Below are positions 17,097 to 25,398 of a stretch of DNA of 56,352 nucleotides, piece after piece; within the stretch, counting starts at the first letter, position 1, and every line of letters starts with the position of its first letter. The stretch is taken from positions 1-56,352 of the forward strand of contig CAUAWV010000011.1 of the NCBI GenBank assembly GCA_958433005.1, read 5' to 3'. A model generated the notes under the pieces. It searched no databases, had not been told where the DNA came from, and saw only the letters and a program-made list of their open reading frames with translations. The stretch comes from an uncultured Collinsella sp. Its GTDB lineage: Bacteria > Actinomycetota > Coriobacteriia > Coriobacteriales > Coriobacteriaceae. The position numbers were made by a program, and so were the translations under genes.

Positions 17097-17930
17097 TTAG
17101 CGGATGATGGTCGCGCCGGTCTTGTGCGAAACGTAGACAGCGGCCTTGTTGATCGCGACGTTGATGAGGATGTAGATGACCGCGATCACCAGATAGACCG
17201 ATACGAGCGCGTCGTAGTTGGTGATGAGCACGCGGGCATTTTGCATGAGGTCGGGGTAGCTCACCACATAGGCGACGGTGGTGTCTTTGACTACGACCAC
17301 GAGCTGCGAAATCAACGACGGAATGATAAACCGAATCGCCTGGGGCAATACGATTTTAAAGGTGATTTTGGCCTTGGAGAGACCGAGCGCCTGGGCTGCC
17401 TCGACCTGACCACGCGGCACGGCGTTGACGCCGGCGCGGAAGATCTCGGCAAGTACGCCGGCTGCAGCGAGCGCGACGGGAAGCGTGAGCATCCAAAACG
17501 ACGGCAGTGAAATCTTGTACTGAGGCAGCACCAAAAAGAAGAAGTAGATGAACAGCAGGCTCGGCACGCCACGGAAGAAATCGGTGAGCACGCGGCAGAC
17601 CAGCTGCAGCGGCTTGATGTCGCTGGTACGGCCGAGCATGAGGGCTAAGCCCAGTACCAGCGCGATGGCGCCGGCGGTGAGCGCGACCTTTACTGTGCCC
17701 TCAAAACCGGCAAGCAGGAACTTCCAGGTGGTGAGGTGCGTAAAGAAGTACCAGTAATGGACCGAAAGCTGGCCGGTCACATAAAAGCGCTGCAGTACCA
17801 GAGCGATGAGCGCGGCCACGGCAACAAGTGAGATGGCGGTGCCGACGCGAATCTTGGCGCGCATCTTGGGGCCGGGAGCCTCGTAGAGCGCATCGCGCAT
17901 GGTGAGCGCGGAGGTGGAGCGCTTGCTCAT
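17097..17930 (-). CDS. Polar amino-acid ABC importer permease (GluD-like)
   Basis: A 277-residue permease of the His/Glu/Gln/Arg/opine family. An N-terminal cytoplasmic stretch of about 28 residues is followed by a first helix, a long loop and the conserved five-helix core. The coupling segment reads EAAQALGLSKAKITFKIVLPQAI, the EAA motif that docks on the ATPase. Its ATG overlaps the stop codon of the upstream permease by 4 bases. Substrate is assigned only by family and neighbours. Confidence 0.9.
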   Translation of the reverse strand: MSKRSTSALTMRDALYEAPGPKMRAKIRVGTAISLVAVAALIALVLQRFYVTGQLSVHYWYFFTHLTTWKFLLAGFEGTVKVALTAGAIALVLGLALMLGRTSDIKPLQLVCRVLTDFFRGVPSLLFIYFFFLVLPQYKISLPSFWMLTLPVALAAAGVLAEIFRAGVNAVPRGQVEAAQALGLSKAKITFKIVLPQAIRFIIPSLISQLVVVVKDTTVAYVVSYPDLMQNARVLITNYDALVSVYLVIAVIYILINVAINKAAVYVSHKTGATIIR

Positions 17931-18586
17931 CGGAGGATCCTCACCTTCTTATCGATATAGTTGCCAATGTGGCTCACTACAAAGGCCGTGCCCAGGTAGC
18001 CGAGCGCCGAGATAAAGAACGCGGCGACGCCGCCGAGCGAGCGCGTGTTGATGTAGCTCACCACGCCGGTGAGCTCCTGCGGTTTAAGCGGCACCTGACT
18101 GCCGAGCGCGGTGGTGAGCATGACGGCGATAAAGAGGTTGGTCATGGGCAGCACGCTCGAGCGCAGCGCCTGCGGAATCACGATCTTGGCGAGGATACGG
18201 CTGAAGCTCATGCCCAGCGAGCGGGCGGCTTCCACCTGGCCGACACCGACGGTGTTGATGCCGCTCATAAAGTTCTCGGAGCCAAAGGCAGAACCCAAGA
18301 GCACTGTGGCGACGATGACGCAGGTGCGGTAGGGCAGGACGACCTTGAGCGGGGGCAGCGCATAGACGACGATAATGAGCAGCGCGATGCCGGGGATGTT
18401 ACGGAAGACCTGGACATACAGGTCGCCAAAGACGCGCAGCGGCTTGAGCGGCGACACGCGCATCACGGTGACGGCGACGGCCAGCACCATGGCGATGGCA
18501 AACGACTCAAGCGTCATGCCCCAGGTTGCTAGCAGCGCGTCGATATAGTTCTGGCCATAGAGCGACCAGAGCTCGGAGAGACTCAT
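17927..18586 (-). CDS. Polar amino-acid ABC importer permease (GluC-like)
   Basis: A 219-residue permease, the shorter partner of the pair, with about five helices and the EAA motif EAARSLGMSFSRILAKIVIPQAL. GGGAGGT precedes the ATG. It is separated from the binding-protein gene by 138 bp that contain a hairpin, so it is probably expressed at a lower level than the binding protein. Confidence 0.9.
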   Translation of the reverse strand: MSLSELWSLYGQNYIDALLATWGMTLESFAIAMVLAVAVTVMRVSPLKPLRVFGDLYVQVFRNIPGIALLIIVVYALPPLKVVLPYRTCVIVATVLLGSAFGSENFMSGINTVGVGQVEAARSLGMSFSRILAKIVIPQALRSSVLPMTNLFIAVMLTTALGSQVPLKPQELTGVVSYINTRSLGGVAAFFISALGYLGTAFVVSHIGNYIDKKVRILR

Positions 18587-18610
18587 GCGGACCTCCCGCC
18601 GGTAAGGAAA

Positions 18611-18640
18611 GGGGCTCCCGTGTGTACGGAAGCCCCGACA
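18611..18640 (-). terminator. Intra-operon hairpin after the binding-protein gene
   Basis: An 11-bp stem (GGGGCTTCCGT with ACGGGAGCCCC, 4-nt loop, one mismatch) followed on the minus strand by TTTCC lies between the binding-protein gene and the permease genes. Such hairpins often stabilise or partly terminate mRNA so that more binding protein than permease is made. Confidence 0.7.
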
Positions 18641-18724
18641 ACTCAGTGAGGAAACAGTTTAGCGCAATAAAGCGCATCGTGCGTTTCCGTATGGTTTCGT
18701 AGCGGCCGTTACTAGGCTCGCTGC

Positions 18725-19720
18725 CTAGGCGCCGATCTCGGGCAGCTCGGGAACATTGGTGTCGCCCGTACGGTCGCCAATGCAGATCTGCCACAGCTCG
18801 GTCCAGGTGCCATCGTCCTCGATCTTCTTAAGGAAGTCGTTGACAAAGGCGACACCGTCGGAATCGAGCGGCAGGCCGATGCCGTAGGGCTCCTTGCTGC
18901 CGAAGGGCTTGCCGGCAATCTTGTACTTGCCGGGCTCGCGGACCAGGGCGCTCTGCTGCATGTTGTTGTCGATGACGTAGGCGTCAACGCGGCCCTGCTG
19001 AAGTGCCTGGCGGGCCTCCTCGTCGGTCTTGAACTCCTGTTGGCTGGCCTTGGGGGAGAACTCCTCCAGGATGGCGGGGCCGTTGGAGCCGGACTGGACG
19101 GCGACGTTCTTGTCGGCCAGGTCGTCGACGCTCTTGATGTCGTCGTTGTCGGCGAGCACCAGGATAGCCTGCTGGGTGTAGTAGTAGGGACCGGCGAAGG
19201 AGACGAGCTTCTTGCGCTCGTCAGTGATGGTGTAGGTGGCAAAGACAGCGTCGACCTGGCCGTTCTGCAGGACGGACTCGCGCGTGTCCGAGGTCACCTG
19301 GGTGATCTCGACCTTGTTCTCGCCCAGAATGTAGTTGGACAGGAGCTGTGCGATACCGGCGTCGAAGCCGCGGGTCTGACCGTCTTTCTCGTTGAGGAGG
19401 GAGAAAAGTGTGGAGGTCTGAACGCCACCGATCTTAAAGACACCGGCGTCCTTGACGGCCGTGGCCCAGGTGCTGGCGGCGATGGCGTCGTCATCGGCCT
19501 TGGGGCCGTTGTCGACGAGTTTGTCGAATGCCTTGGCATCGAGTATGGTGGAAGCCTCGGTATCTTCGGAGCTCTTGGAGGAGCCGACGGCGGAACCCTT
19601 GTCGGCCTCGGCGCTGGTGTCGGAGCAGCCGGCAAGACCAAGGCCGGCAACGGTTGCGAAGGTGGCGGCAACGAAGCCGCGGCGGTCGAGAACGACCTGC
19701 TGGGAGAGGTTCTTGCTCAT
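18725..19720 (-). CDS. Polar amino-acid ABC importer binding lipoprotein
   Basis: A 331-residue solute-binding protein, first gene of the importer operon. The N-terminus has a twin-arginine run (LDRRGFVAATF) and a lipobox LAGC with the lipidated Cys near residue 32, so it looks like a Tat-exported lipoprotein. A Ser/Glu-rich linker follows. The family 3 binding fold is seen in GGVQTSTLFSLLNEKDGQTRGFDAGIAQLL and ITDERKKLVSFAGPYY. Glutamate, glutamine or a related amino acid is the likely ligand. ATG follows AAAGGTG. Confidence 0.9.
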   Translation of the reverse strand: MSKNLSQQVVLDRRGFVAATFATVAGLGLAGCSDTSAEADKGSAVGSSKSSEDTEASTILDAKAFDKLVDNGPKADDDAIAASTWATAVKDAGVFKIGGVQTSTLFSLLNEKDGQTRGFDAGIAQLLSNYILGENKVEITQVTSDTRESVLQNGQVDAVFATYTITDERKKLVSFAGPYYYTQQAILVLADNDDIKSVDDLADKNVAVQSGSNGPAILEEFSPKASQQEFKTDEEARQALQQGRVDAYVIDNNMQQSALVREPGKYKIAGKPFGSKEPYGIGLPLDSDGVAFVNDFLKKIEDDGTWTELWQICIGDRTGDTNVPELPEIGA

Positions 19721-19836
19721 GGTAGAACACCTTTCTCAATAAAATCCCTAGCGGTTGAGTAGAGTTATACCCTATCCCGCTCAAATGGGTCAACACGAAA
19801 TAACTCAGAAACATACTTACCTTATGGGTTATTCTA

Positions 19837-19870
19837 CCTACCATAAAGGGACAGGCACCTTTGTGGTGGT
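19837..19870. repeat. Short hairpin repeat, AAAGGG-core family
   Basis: An imperfect hairpin (CTACCATAAAGGGACAGG with CCTTTGTGGTGG). A near twin is at 42301-42338 after lgt. Confidence 0.7.
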
Positions 19871-19904
19871 TCTTGCAGATGTGGTGGCCTGTCTCGCTGC
19901 TTTG

Positions 19905-19959
19905 TCTCAATCTGTAACAGGTAGACGAGGAAATGGGTTCTAACTGTTACAGATTGAGA
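19905..19959. repeat. Palindrome array, unit 1
   Basis: A 55-bp palindrome with 21-bp arms (19905-19925 and 19939-19959) and one mismatch. The arms carry the core ATCTGTAACAG and its complement CTGTTACAGAT. Confidence 0.85.
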
Positions 19960-19984
19960 TTTTCTCTTCAGGGGAATTCGAATG

Positions 19985-20039
19985 TCTCGATCTGTAACAG
20001 TTAGACGGCCAAAAGGTCTCTATCTGTTACAGATTGAGA
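19985..20039. repeat. Palindrome array, unit 2
   Basis: A second 55-bp palindrome with the same arms (19985-20005 and 20019-20039) and a different 13-bp centre. It starts exactly 80 bp after unit 1. Confidence 0.85.
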
Positions 20040-20065
20040 CAAAGGTCAGGGGCAAAGACGGTTTG

Positions 20066-20120
20066 TCTAGATCTGTAACAGTTAGACGGGAATTCGGGCC
20101 CTAGATGTTACAGATTGAGA
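20066..20120. repeat. Palindrome array, unit 3
   Basis: A third 55-bp palindrome (arms at 20066-20086 and 20101-20120), 81 bp after unit 2. The right arm is slightly decayed (CTAGATGTTACAG). Confidence 0.8.
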
Positions 20121-20137
20121 TAATCGCGCGCGAAAAT

Positions 20138-20177
20138 AAAAACCTCCGCAGGGGTGCTTCCCTTGCGGAGGTTTTTT
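20138..20177 (-). terminator. Terminator of dxs
   Basis: The stem AAAAACCTCCGCA pairs with TGCGGAGGTTTTTT, flanked by T-runs in both directions. It starts at the dxs stop codon. Confidence 0.92.
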
Positions 20178-21957
20178 ACTCGTTAAGTAGCCTAACGGCT
20201 TCGGCGGCCATGTTCTCGGCCGTCATGCCGTTCTGAGCGAGCAACTCGTTGGGGTCGTAGCGGTCGGGGAAGCCCTTGGCGATGCCAAAGGTGCGCGTGC
20301 GCACGGGCGTGCAGGCCAAGTAGCACGCGACGCGCTCGCCCCAGCCGCCGTCCAAGATGCCGTCTTCGAGGGTGACGACAACGCGATGCTTGGCGGCAAG
20401 GCTGTCGAGGAACTCGCGGTCGAGCTCGGTTGCATAGCGCGGGTTGACGAGCGTGGCCTCGATGCCGTACTCGGCAGTCAGACGGTTTGCCACGCGCTCG
20501 CCCAGCTCAAAGAAATCGCCAAGTGCGAGCACGGCCACGTCGCGACCCTGGCACACCACGTTGTAACGAACGGCGCCGTAATCGGCGTCCTCGGCAGGCG
20601 CAAGATCGGGGCGGCTTACCAAGCCAATGCCCGGCACGCGAATCGCCACGGGATGCTCGCGGTGGTCGAGCGACCAGCTCAGCATGGATAGGTATTCCTC
20701 CATGCAGGAAGGCGCCAGGTAACGCATATTGGGGAGAGCGCCCAGCATAGAAATATCAAAGAACGAAAGATGCGTCTCGGATGTGGTGCCAAAGATCGAT
20801 GCGCCAAACACCAGGATGGTTGCGGGGACATCGTTGAGGCACAGGTCGTGCCACAGCTCGTCGTAGGCGCGCTGCAAAAACGTGCCGTACACACCAAAGA
20901 CTGGCTTGGCACCCGAGCGCGCAAGCGCGGTGGCAAAGGTCACGGCGTGCTCCTCGGCAATGCCCACATCGACGAACTGTTTGCCGGCGGCGGCGCGAAG
21001 CTCGGGTGTAAAGCCCATGATGTAGGGCGTGGCGGCCGTGATGCCCACGACCTGCGGATCGTGCTCGATGGCGGCGCTGAGCGCCTCGCCCGTAATGTCG
21101 GCATAGGTGCGCGGCGCAGGCTCGCTCGGATGGCCCGGGCAGAGCTTGCGCCCAGTCGCCATGTCAAACGGACCCACATGATGCCAGCGCTCGGGGTCGC
21201 TCTGGGCTGGCTCAAAGCCCTTGCCCTTTGCGGTGGAGACGTGCAGCACGATGGGATGATCGATATCGCGCAGCTCCTGCAGCGTGTCGACCAGGGCCAA
21301 CACATCGTTGCCGGTGTCCAGATAGCAGTAGTCGAGCCCCATCGCGCGGAAAACGTTGCGCTCACAGGTGCCGTTGCTGGCGCGTAGCTCGGCCAGATTG
21401 CGATACAGGCCACCGTGGTTTTCGGCGATGGACTGGTCGTTATCGTTGACGATGATGATCAGGTTGCTGTCGAGCTCGGCGGCATTGTTAAAGCCCTCAA
21501 ACGCCAGACCGCCCGAAAGCGAACCGTCGCCAATGATGGTGATGACGTTGTACGCATCGCCCGCCAGGTCACGAGCGTGCGCCAAGCCGCAGCCCAGACT
21601 CACCGACGTGGAGGTGTGGCCCATGGCGAACAGGTCGTGCTCGGACTCGTCAGGATTGGCAAAACCAGAGGCCTCGCCGTAGCGTGCCGGGTCGATATAA
21701 GTGTACGCGCGCCCAGTCAGCGCCTTGTGGGCGTAGGTCTGGTGCGAAACATCAAAGACAATCTTGTCGATGGGGGAGTTAAACACGCGATGGAGCGCAA
21801 CCGTAAGCTCAACGACGCCCAGGTTGGGGGCAACGTGCCCGCCGACGGCGGCGGAGCTTTCGAGGATGGCGTGGCGGATCTCGCCGCAGAGCAGCGGAAG
21901 CTCGGCGCGATCGAGAGCCTTGACGTCCTCGGGCGTTGTCGTTTGCGTAAGCAGCAT
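20176..21957 (-). CDS. dxs: 1-deoxy-D-xylulose-5-phosphate synthase
   Basis: Condenses pyruvate and glyceraldehyde 3-phosphate to DXP, the first step of the MEP isoprenoid pathway and a source for thiamine and pyridoxal. At 593 residues it is about 25-40 shorter than typical Dxs. Visible motifs are GGHVAPNLG (39-47), FDVSHQTYAHK in place of the usual WDVGHQAYPHK, the TPP-Mg motif GDGSLSGG (143-150) to NDND (171-174), and VGIAEEHAVTFA with the Glu that activates TPP. The divergent substitutions leave some chance that it is a second Dxs-like transketolase with another role. The initiation region is weak: GGAG lies 12 bases before ATG. Confidence 0.82.
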   Translation of the reverse strand: MLLTQTTTPEDVKALDRAELPLLCGEIRHAILESSAAVGGHVAPNLGVVELTVALHRVFNSPIDKIVFDVSHQTYAHKALTGRAYTYIDPARYGEASGFANPDESEHDLFAMGHTSTSVSLGCGLAHARDLAGDAYNVITIIGDGSLSGGLAFEGFNNAAELDSNLIIIVNDNDQSIAENHGGLYRNLAELRASNGTCERNVFRAMGLDYCYLDTGNDVLALVDTLQELRDIDHPIVLHVSTAKGKGFEPAQSDPERWHHVGPFDMATGRKLCPGHPSEPAPRTYADITGEALSAAIEHDPQVVGITAATPYIMGFTPELRAAAGKQFVDVGIAEEHAVTFATALARSGAKPVFGVYGTFLQRAYDELWHDLCLNDVPATILVFGASIFGTTSETHLSFFDISMLGALPNMRYLAPSCMEEYLSMLSWSLDHREHPVAIRVPGIGLVSRPDLAPAEDADYGAVRYNVVCQGRDVAVLALGDFFELGERVANRLTAEYGIEATLVNPRYATELDREFLDSLAAKHRVVVTLEDGILDGGWGERVACYLACTPVRTRTFGIAKGFPDRYDPNELLAQNGMTAENMAAEAVRLLNE

Positions 21958-22185
21958 CGTTGTGGGTTACTCCATGCGAATCGTGCGCCGGCACTCCCTC
22001 GGCCGGCACAATTGCACAAGACAGTCTCGCACATTTTGGCGTTTGATATGTGACGGCGGCGCGGTAATTCGCCAACTGGTGGGGCAAAACGTTTTGTCCG
22101 ATGCCATACTGGTAAATTCGATGATGATTTTATTCATTGCGCGCAGGCCGCGGCTTGCCGCCGAGCGCCGCCGGAAGGAGGCCGC

Positions 22186-22743
22186 ATGTCCGATACCGTT
22201 CGTGCCGAGAAAATCGCGCGCGAGGTCGACGATGCCGCCCGTCAGCTTGCCCAGGCGGGCCGCTTGGACCTGATGCATGAGTTTATCCAACATGGCGATG
22301 TGACGGTCTATACGCATGTGACCTCGGTAGCGCGGGCAAGTCTGTCCTTTGCCGAGCGCCTGGGCCGCGTCGGTATCTCCGTCGACCGCTTATCGCTGCT
22401 GCGCGGGGCCCTGCTGCACGATTACTTTCTCTATGACTGGCACGATCCCGACCCAAGCCATCGACTGCATGGCTTTCGTCACCCGTTTTTTGCCTTGGCG
22501 CGTGCGGAGGAAGATTTTGAGCTGACGCCGCGCGAGCGGAATATTATCGTACGGCATATGTTTCCGCTGGTACCGGTGCCGCCGACGTGTCGTGAGGCAT
22601 GGATTGTGTGCCTGGCGGATAAATGGTGCGCACTGCGCGAGACGATTGCCGGCCGTCTGCCGCGCAAAGGCGGCGCGAACGATTTGAACGAGGGCCCGAG
22701 TGACGGCTCGAGCAAAGAATCGAACGAAAAGAGGAGTGGGTAG
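22186..22743 (+). CDS. HD-domain phosphohydrolase
   Basis: A 185-residue HD-superfamily protein. Metal-binding residues are an early His in YTHVTSVARAS, the HD pair in GALLHDYFLYDWH, a later His in RHPFFALARAEE and an Asp in CLADKWCALRET. The C-terminal 35 residues are polar and probably disordered. AAGGAGG precedes the ATG. The next gene starts 3 bases after the stop, so the two are coupled. The substrate is unknown; nucleotides are the usual targets of this superfamily. Confidence 0.82.
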   Translation: MSDTVRAEKIAREVDDAARQLAQAGRLDLMHEFIQHGDVTVYTHVTSVARASLSFAERLGRVGISVDRLSLLRGALLHDYFLYDWHDPDPSHRLHGFRHPFFALARAEEDFELTPRERNIIVRHMFPLVPVPPTCREAWIVCLADKWCALRETIAGRLPRKGGANDLNEGPSDGSSKESNEKRSG

Positions 22744-22746
22744 ACG

Positions 22747-23766
22747 GTGGGAACCGCGATCGACATGGCATTTGACGGCGCGACGCTTGCCGCCTGTCCG
22801 CTCTCGGCGCTGGTACTCTCGTTTGCCTTCTACGGTTTTTGCGGCTGGGTATGGGAGTCGACAGTCTGCGCCATGCTCAACCACGGACGCTTTGCCAACA
22901 GCGGCTTTTTGCTAGGGCCGTGCTGTCCCATCTACGGTGCGGGCGGCATTGCGTGCTGGTTGCTGCTGCGTGGAATCCCAGACGCCTCGAGCCAGTTTGT
23001 CGCTGCCGCGCTCGTATGCAGCGTGATCGAATATAGCGTGGGCGTGCTGTTGGAAAAAACGACGGGTGCCCGGTTTTGGGATTACTCGCATCTGCCGTTT
23101 AACCTGCACGGACGCATCTGCCTGTACTGGGCCTGCGCGTTTGGCTTGGGTGCGTTGTGTATTTGCCGTTTAGTGGAGCCGGCATTGCTGGGGCTGCTTG
23201 GCCATCTGCCGGTGCTAATCGTGCGCTTGGCCGCCTTTATCGTCGCGGTCGCGATGATGGTCGATGCGGTGTGCTCGTTGGCGAGCTGGCGGCGTCTGTC
23301 CGATCAGCTTGAGCGTGTGCGTGCCGACCTTGCCGACCGCATCAATGAGTCGCTTGCCGACGCCTCCGACTCTATGCTCGAACGTATTCCCGATTCGGCG
23401 ATTGACTCGGTGGCGCAGACGCATATCCGCGGTCGCGCCGTTAACGCTTGGCTGGCCGAGCTGGGCGACGCGGCGCTCGATGCCCTGCGCGAGAAGACTT
23501 CGATGCCGACGTTTATCTCGGATGGTGCTCGCGGCCTGGCGCTCGCTGCCCGCCGCGTGGCCGATGCCGCGCCGAGTATGCCGCGTCCGTCGCTCGGTCG
23601 TCGCCTTGCCGGCAAGCGCATGAGCCGCCCGGTACCGAGCGTGTCACTCAGCCGCCGCGACCTACGCTTCTTTAACGCCTTCCCGCGTCTGCGCATCAAT
23701 CGTTACGAGGGTGTCATTCGAGCTACCGACCTCCGCGACCGAGCCCGCGAGCTGTTCCGGCGCTAG
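22747..23766 (+). CDS. Putative ABC-transporter type IV membrane protein (CmpB-like)
   Basis: A 339-residue membrane protein. The N-terminal 150 residues match the CmpB-like family by the motifs FYGFCGWVWES, GFLLGPCCPIYG and FWDYSHLPFNLHGRICLYW, with about five helices. The C-terminal half is soluble, basic and helical and is not part of the family. The start is GTG at 22747; an ATG at 22765 is the alternative. There is no ATPase nearby, so despite the family name a transport role is not shown. The HD protein upstream is its likely partner. Confidence 0.78.
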   Translation: MGTAIDMAFDGATLAACPLSALVLSFAFYGFCGWVWESTVCAMLNHGRFANSGFLLGPCCPIYGAGGIACWLLLRGIPDASSQFVAAALVCSVIEYSVGVLLEKTTGARFWDYSHLPFNLHGRICLYWACAFGLGALCICRLVEPALLGLLGHLPVLIVRLAAFIVAVAMMVDAVCSLASWRRLSDQLERVRADLADRINESLADASDSMLERIPDSAIDSVAQTHIRGRAVNAWLAELGDAALDALREKTSMPTFISDGARGLALAARRVADAAPSMPRPSLGRRLAGKRMSRPVPSVSLSRRDLRFFNAFPRLRINRYEGVIRATDLRDRARELFRR

Positions 23767-23964
23767 CCAGAGCGGAGCCAAGCGAGCCCTTCTCGTTCGC
23801 ACGTTTCCCGTTCGTTTCGCGTCCGTTGCCGCGCCGTTTCCAAGATTGCGGTGCCGTTTCCATTCGACAACGCAGCGTTTAACAACGCCGTATCTGGTCT
23901 ACACCAGTTGCCCCTCGGCCGCATCATGAGCGCCGACAACGTTCATGCGACCAAGGGGGAGCGA

Positions 23965-25242
23965 ATGTACGATACGGGATCGACAACGTTTATGCTCATC
24001 TGCACCATGCTCGTGTTTTTAATGACACCGGGTCTGGCGTTTTTCTATGGCGGCCTGTCCAGGCGCAAAAATGTCATCAACACCATGCTTATGTGCTTTG
24101 GCGCCATTGGCCTGGTTGGTGTGCTGTGGATTGTTGCCGGCTGGTCGCTGGCCTACGGTGGCGACGGTTCTAGCCCGTTTATTGGCGGCTTTGACCAGTT
24201 GCTGTGCCTGCCGGTGCTCAACCAGGTGCTGCAGGCGGCCGAGGGCAATGCTGCGGATGGTGCCGTCTACCCTCAGATCATCAACATCGCCTTCCAGATG
24301 GCGTTTGCCATGATCACCGCCGCTATCGTTACGGGCAGTCTGGCAGGCCGCGTTAAGTTTGGTGCCATGACGGCCTTCCTGGGCATTTGGCTGCTCGTGG
24401 TCTATGCGCCGCTCGCCCACATGGTTTGGGGCGGCGATGGTTCCTTTATCGGCGACATCATCGGCGCGCTCGACTTTGCCGGCGGCGACGTGGTACACAT
24501 TTCGTCCGGTCTCACGGGCCTGATTCTCTGCTTAATGCTCGGCCGTCGTCGCGGCTTTGGCATGGTGAGCTACCGTCCGCATAACGTGCCGTTTGTGGCG
24601 CTGGGCGCCGGTCTACTTTGGTTTGGTTGGTTTGGCTTTAACGGCGGCAGCGAGTTTAAGGCCGACGCCGTGGCGGCACTCGCCATCCTCAACACCGTGA
24701 CGGCCAGCGCGGCGGGCATGGTCTCGTGGCTTGTCGTCGAGCGCGTGCACACCGGTCGCCCCACGCTGGTGGGTGCCAGCACCGGTCTGGTTGCGGGCCT
24801 TGTGGTGGTCACGCCGGGTGCGGGCTTTGTCGAGCCGTGGGCAGCGCTGGTCATGGGCCTGATCGTCTCGCCCGTCTGTTACCTGGCCATCAGCCATCTT
24901 AAGACCAAGTTTGGCTACGACGATGCGCTCGACGCGTTCGGTTGCCACGGTATCGGCGGCATCTTGGGCGGTGTGCTCACGGGCCTGTTCTGCGTGCCGG
25001 AGCTCTCGTGGACCGGTAAGGGCGGCCTGTTCTACACGGGCGACGTGTCGCTGCTTGTCTCGCAGGTTCTGGGCATTGTGGTGACGGTCGTTATTGTGCT
25101 GGTGCTCGACTTGGTGATCGCCGCGGTGGTCAAGGCACTGTTCCACGGCAGCCTGCGTGTGGACGAGGCCGACGAGGCGCTGGGCCTGGATGCGAGTCAG
25201 CACGGCGAGAGCGCATACCCTTCCTTCTCGGGACTCGATTAG
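23965..25242 (+). CDS. amt: Ammonium transporter
   Basis: An Amt/MEP/Rh channel for ammonium uptake, 425 residues, about 11 helices. Family motifs include TPGLAFFYGGLSRRKNV near residues 17-33, the AFAMITAAIVTGSLAGR helix, DFAGGDVVHISSG with the pore His, and FGCHGIGGILGG with the second pore His region. The ATG at 23965 is chosen because GGGGGAG lies 5 bases upstream; an open frame extends to 23851. The PII gene follows after a 156-bp gap filled with a large palindrome. Confidence 0.95.
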   Translation: MYDTGSTTFMLICTMLVFLMTPGLAFFYGGLSRRKNVINTMLMCFGAIGLVGVLWIVAGWSLAYGGDGSSPFIGGFDQLLCLPVLNQVLQAAEGNAADGAVYPQIINIAFQMAFAMITAAIVTGSLAGRVKFGAMTAFLGIWLLVVYAPLAHMVWGGDGSFIGDIIGALDFAGGDVVHISSGLTGLILCLMLGRRRGFGMVSYRPHNVPFVALGAGLLWFGWFGFNGGSEFKADAVAALAILNTVTASAAGMVSWLVVERVHTGRPTLVGASTGLVAGLVVVTPGAGFVEPWAALVMGLIVSPVCYLAISHLKTKFGYDDALDAFGCHGIGGILGGVLTGLFCVPELSWTGKGGLFYTGDVSLLVSQVLGIVVTVVIVLVLDLVIAAVVKALFHGSLRVDEADEALGLDASQHGESAYPSFSGLD

Positions 25243-25243
25243 C

Positions 25244-25353
25244 GGCACGGGTTTCCCAGGCACCCGACCTTGCCCCTCAAACCGTCGCTTGCGTACCGAA
25301 GTACGCGGCGCTCCTCTTTCGGGGCAATCTCGGGCACCTGGAAAACCCGTGCC
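25244..25353. repeat. 110-bp palindrome between amt and glnK
   Basis: A nearly complete inverted repeat. It opens GGCACGGGTTT, closes AAACCCGTGCC, and has paired inner segments (CCAGG/CCTGG, TTGCCCC/GGGGCAA) and a central hairpin GCGTAC-CGAA-GTACGC at 25291-25306. It lies directly after the amt stop codon. As RNA it would form a long hairpin; without a T-run it looks more like a mobile palindromic element than a plain terminator. Confidence 0.8.
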
Positions 25354-25398
25354 ATGTGAAGGTAAATCAATTTCTTTTATTGAAGAGAGGAATTCACT

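Larger units (their letters stand above)
19721..20137. other. Repeat-filled gap between importer operon and dxs
   Basis: This gap of about 420 bases has no convincing ORF. It holds the promoter side of the minus-strand importer operon (19721-19800), one short AAAGGG-core hairpin (19837-19870), and a tandem array of three 55-bp palindromes (19905-20120), each listed separately. Confidence 0.8.

Noticed and set aside
19905..20120. CRISPR array
   Set aside because: Only three units, each a 55-bp palindrome with 25-bp gaps, and no cas gene. The repeats are too long and internally symmetric.
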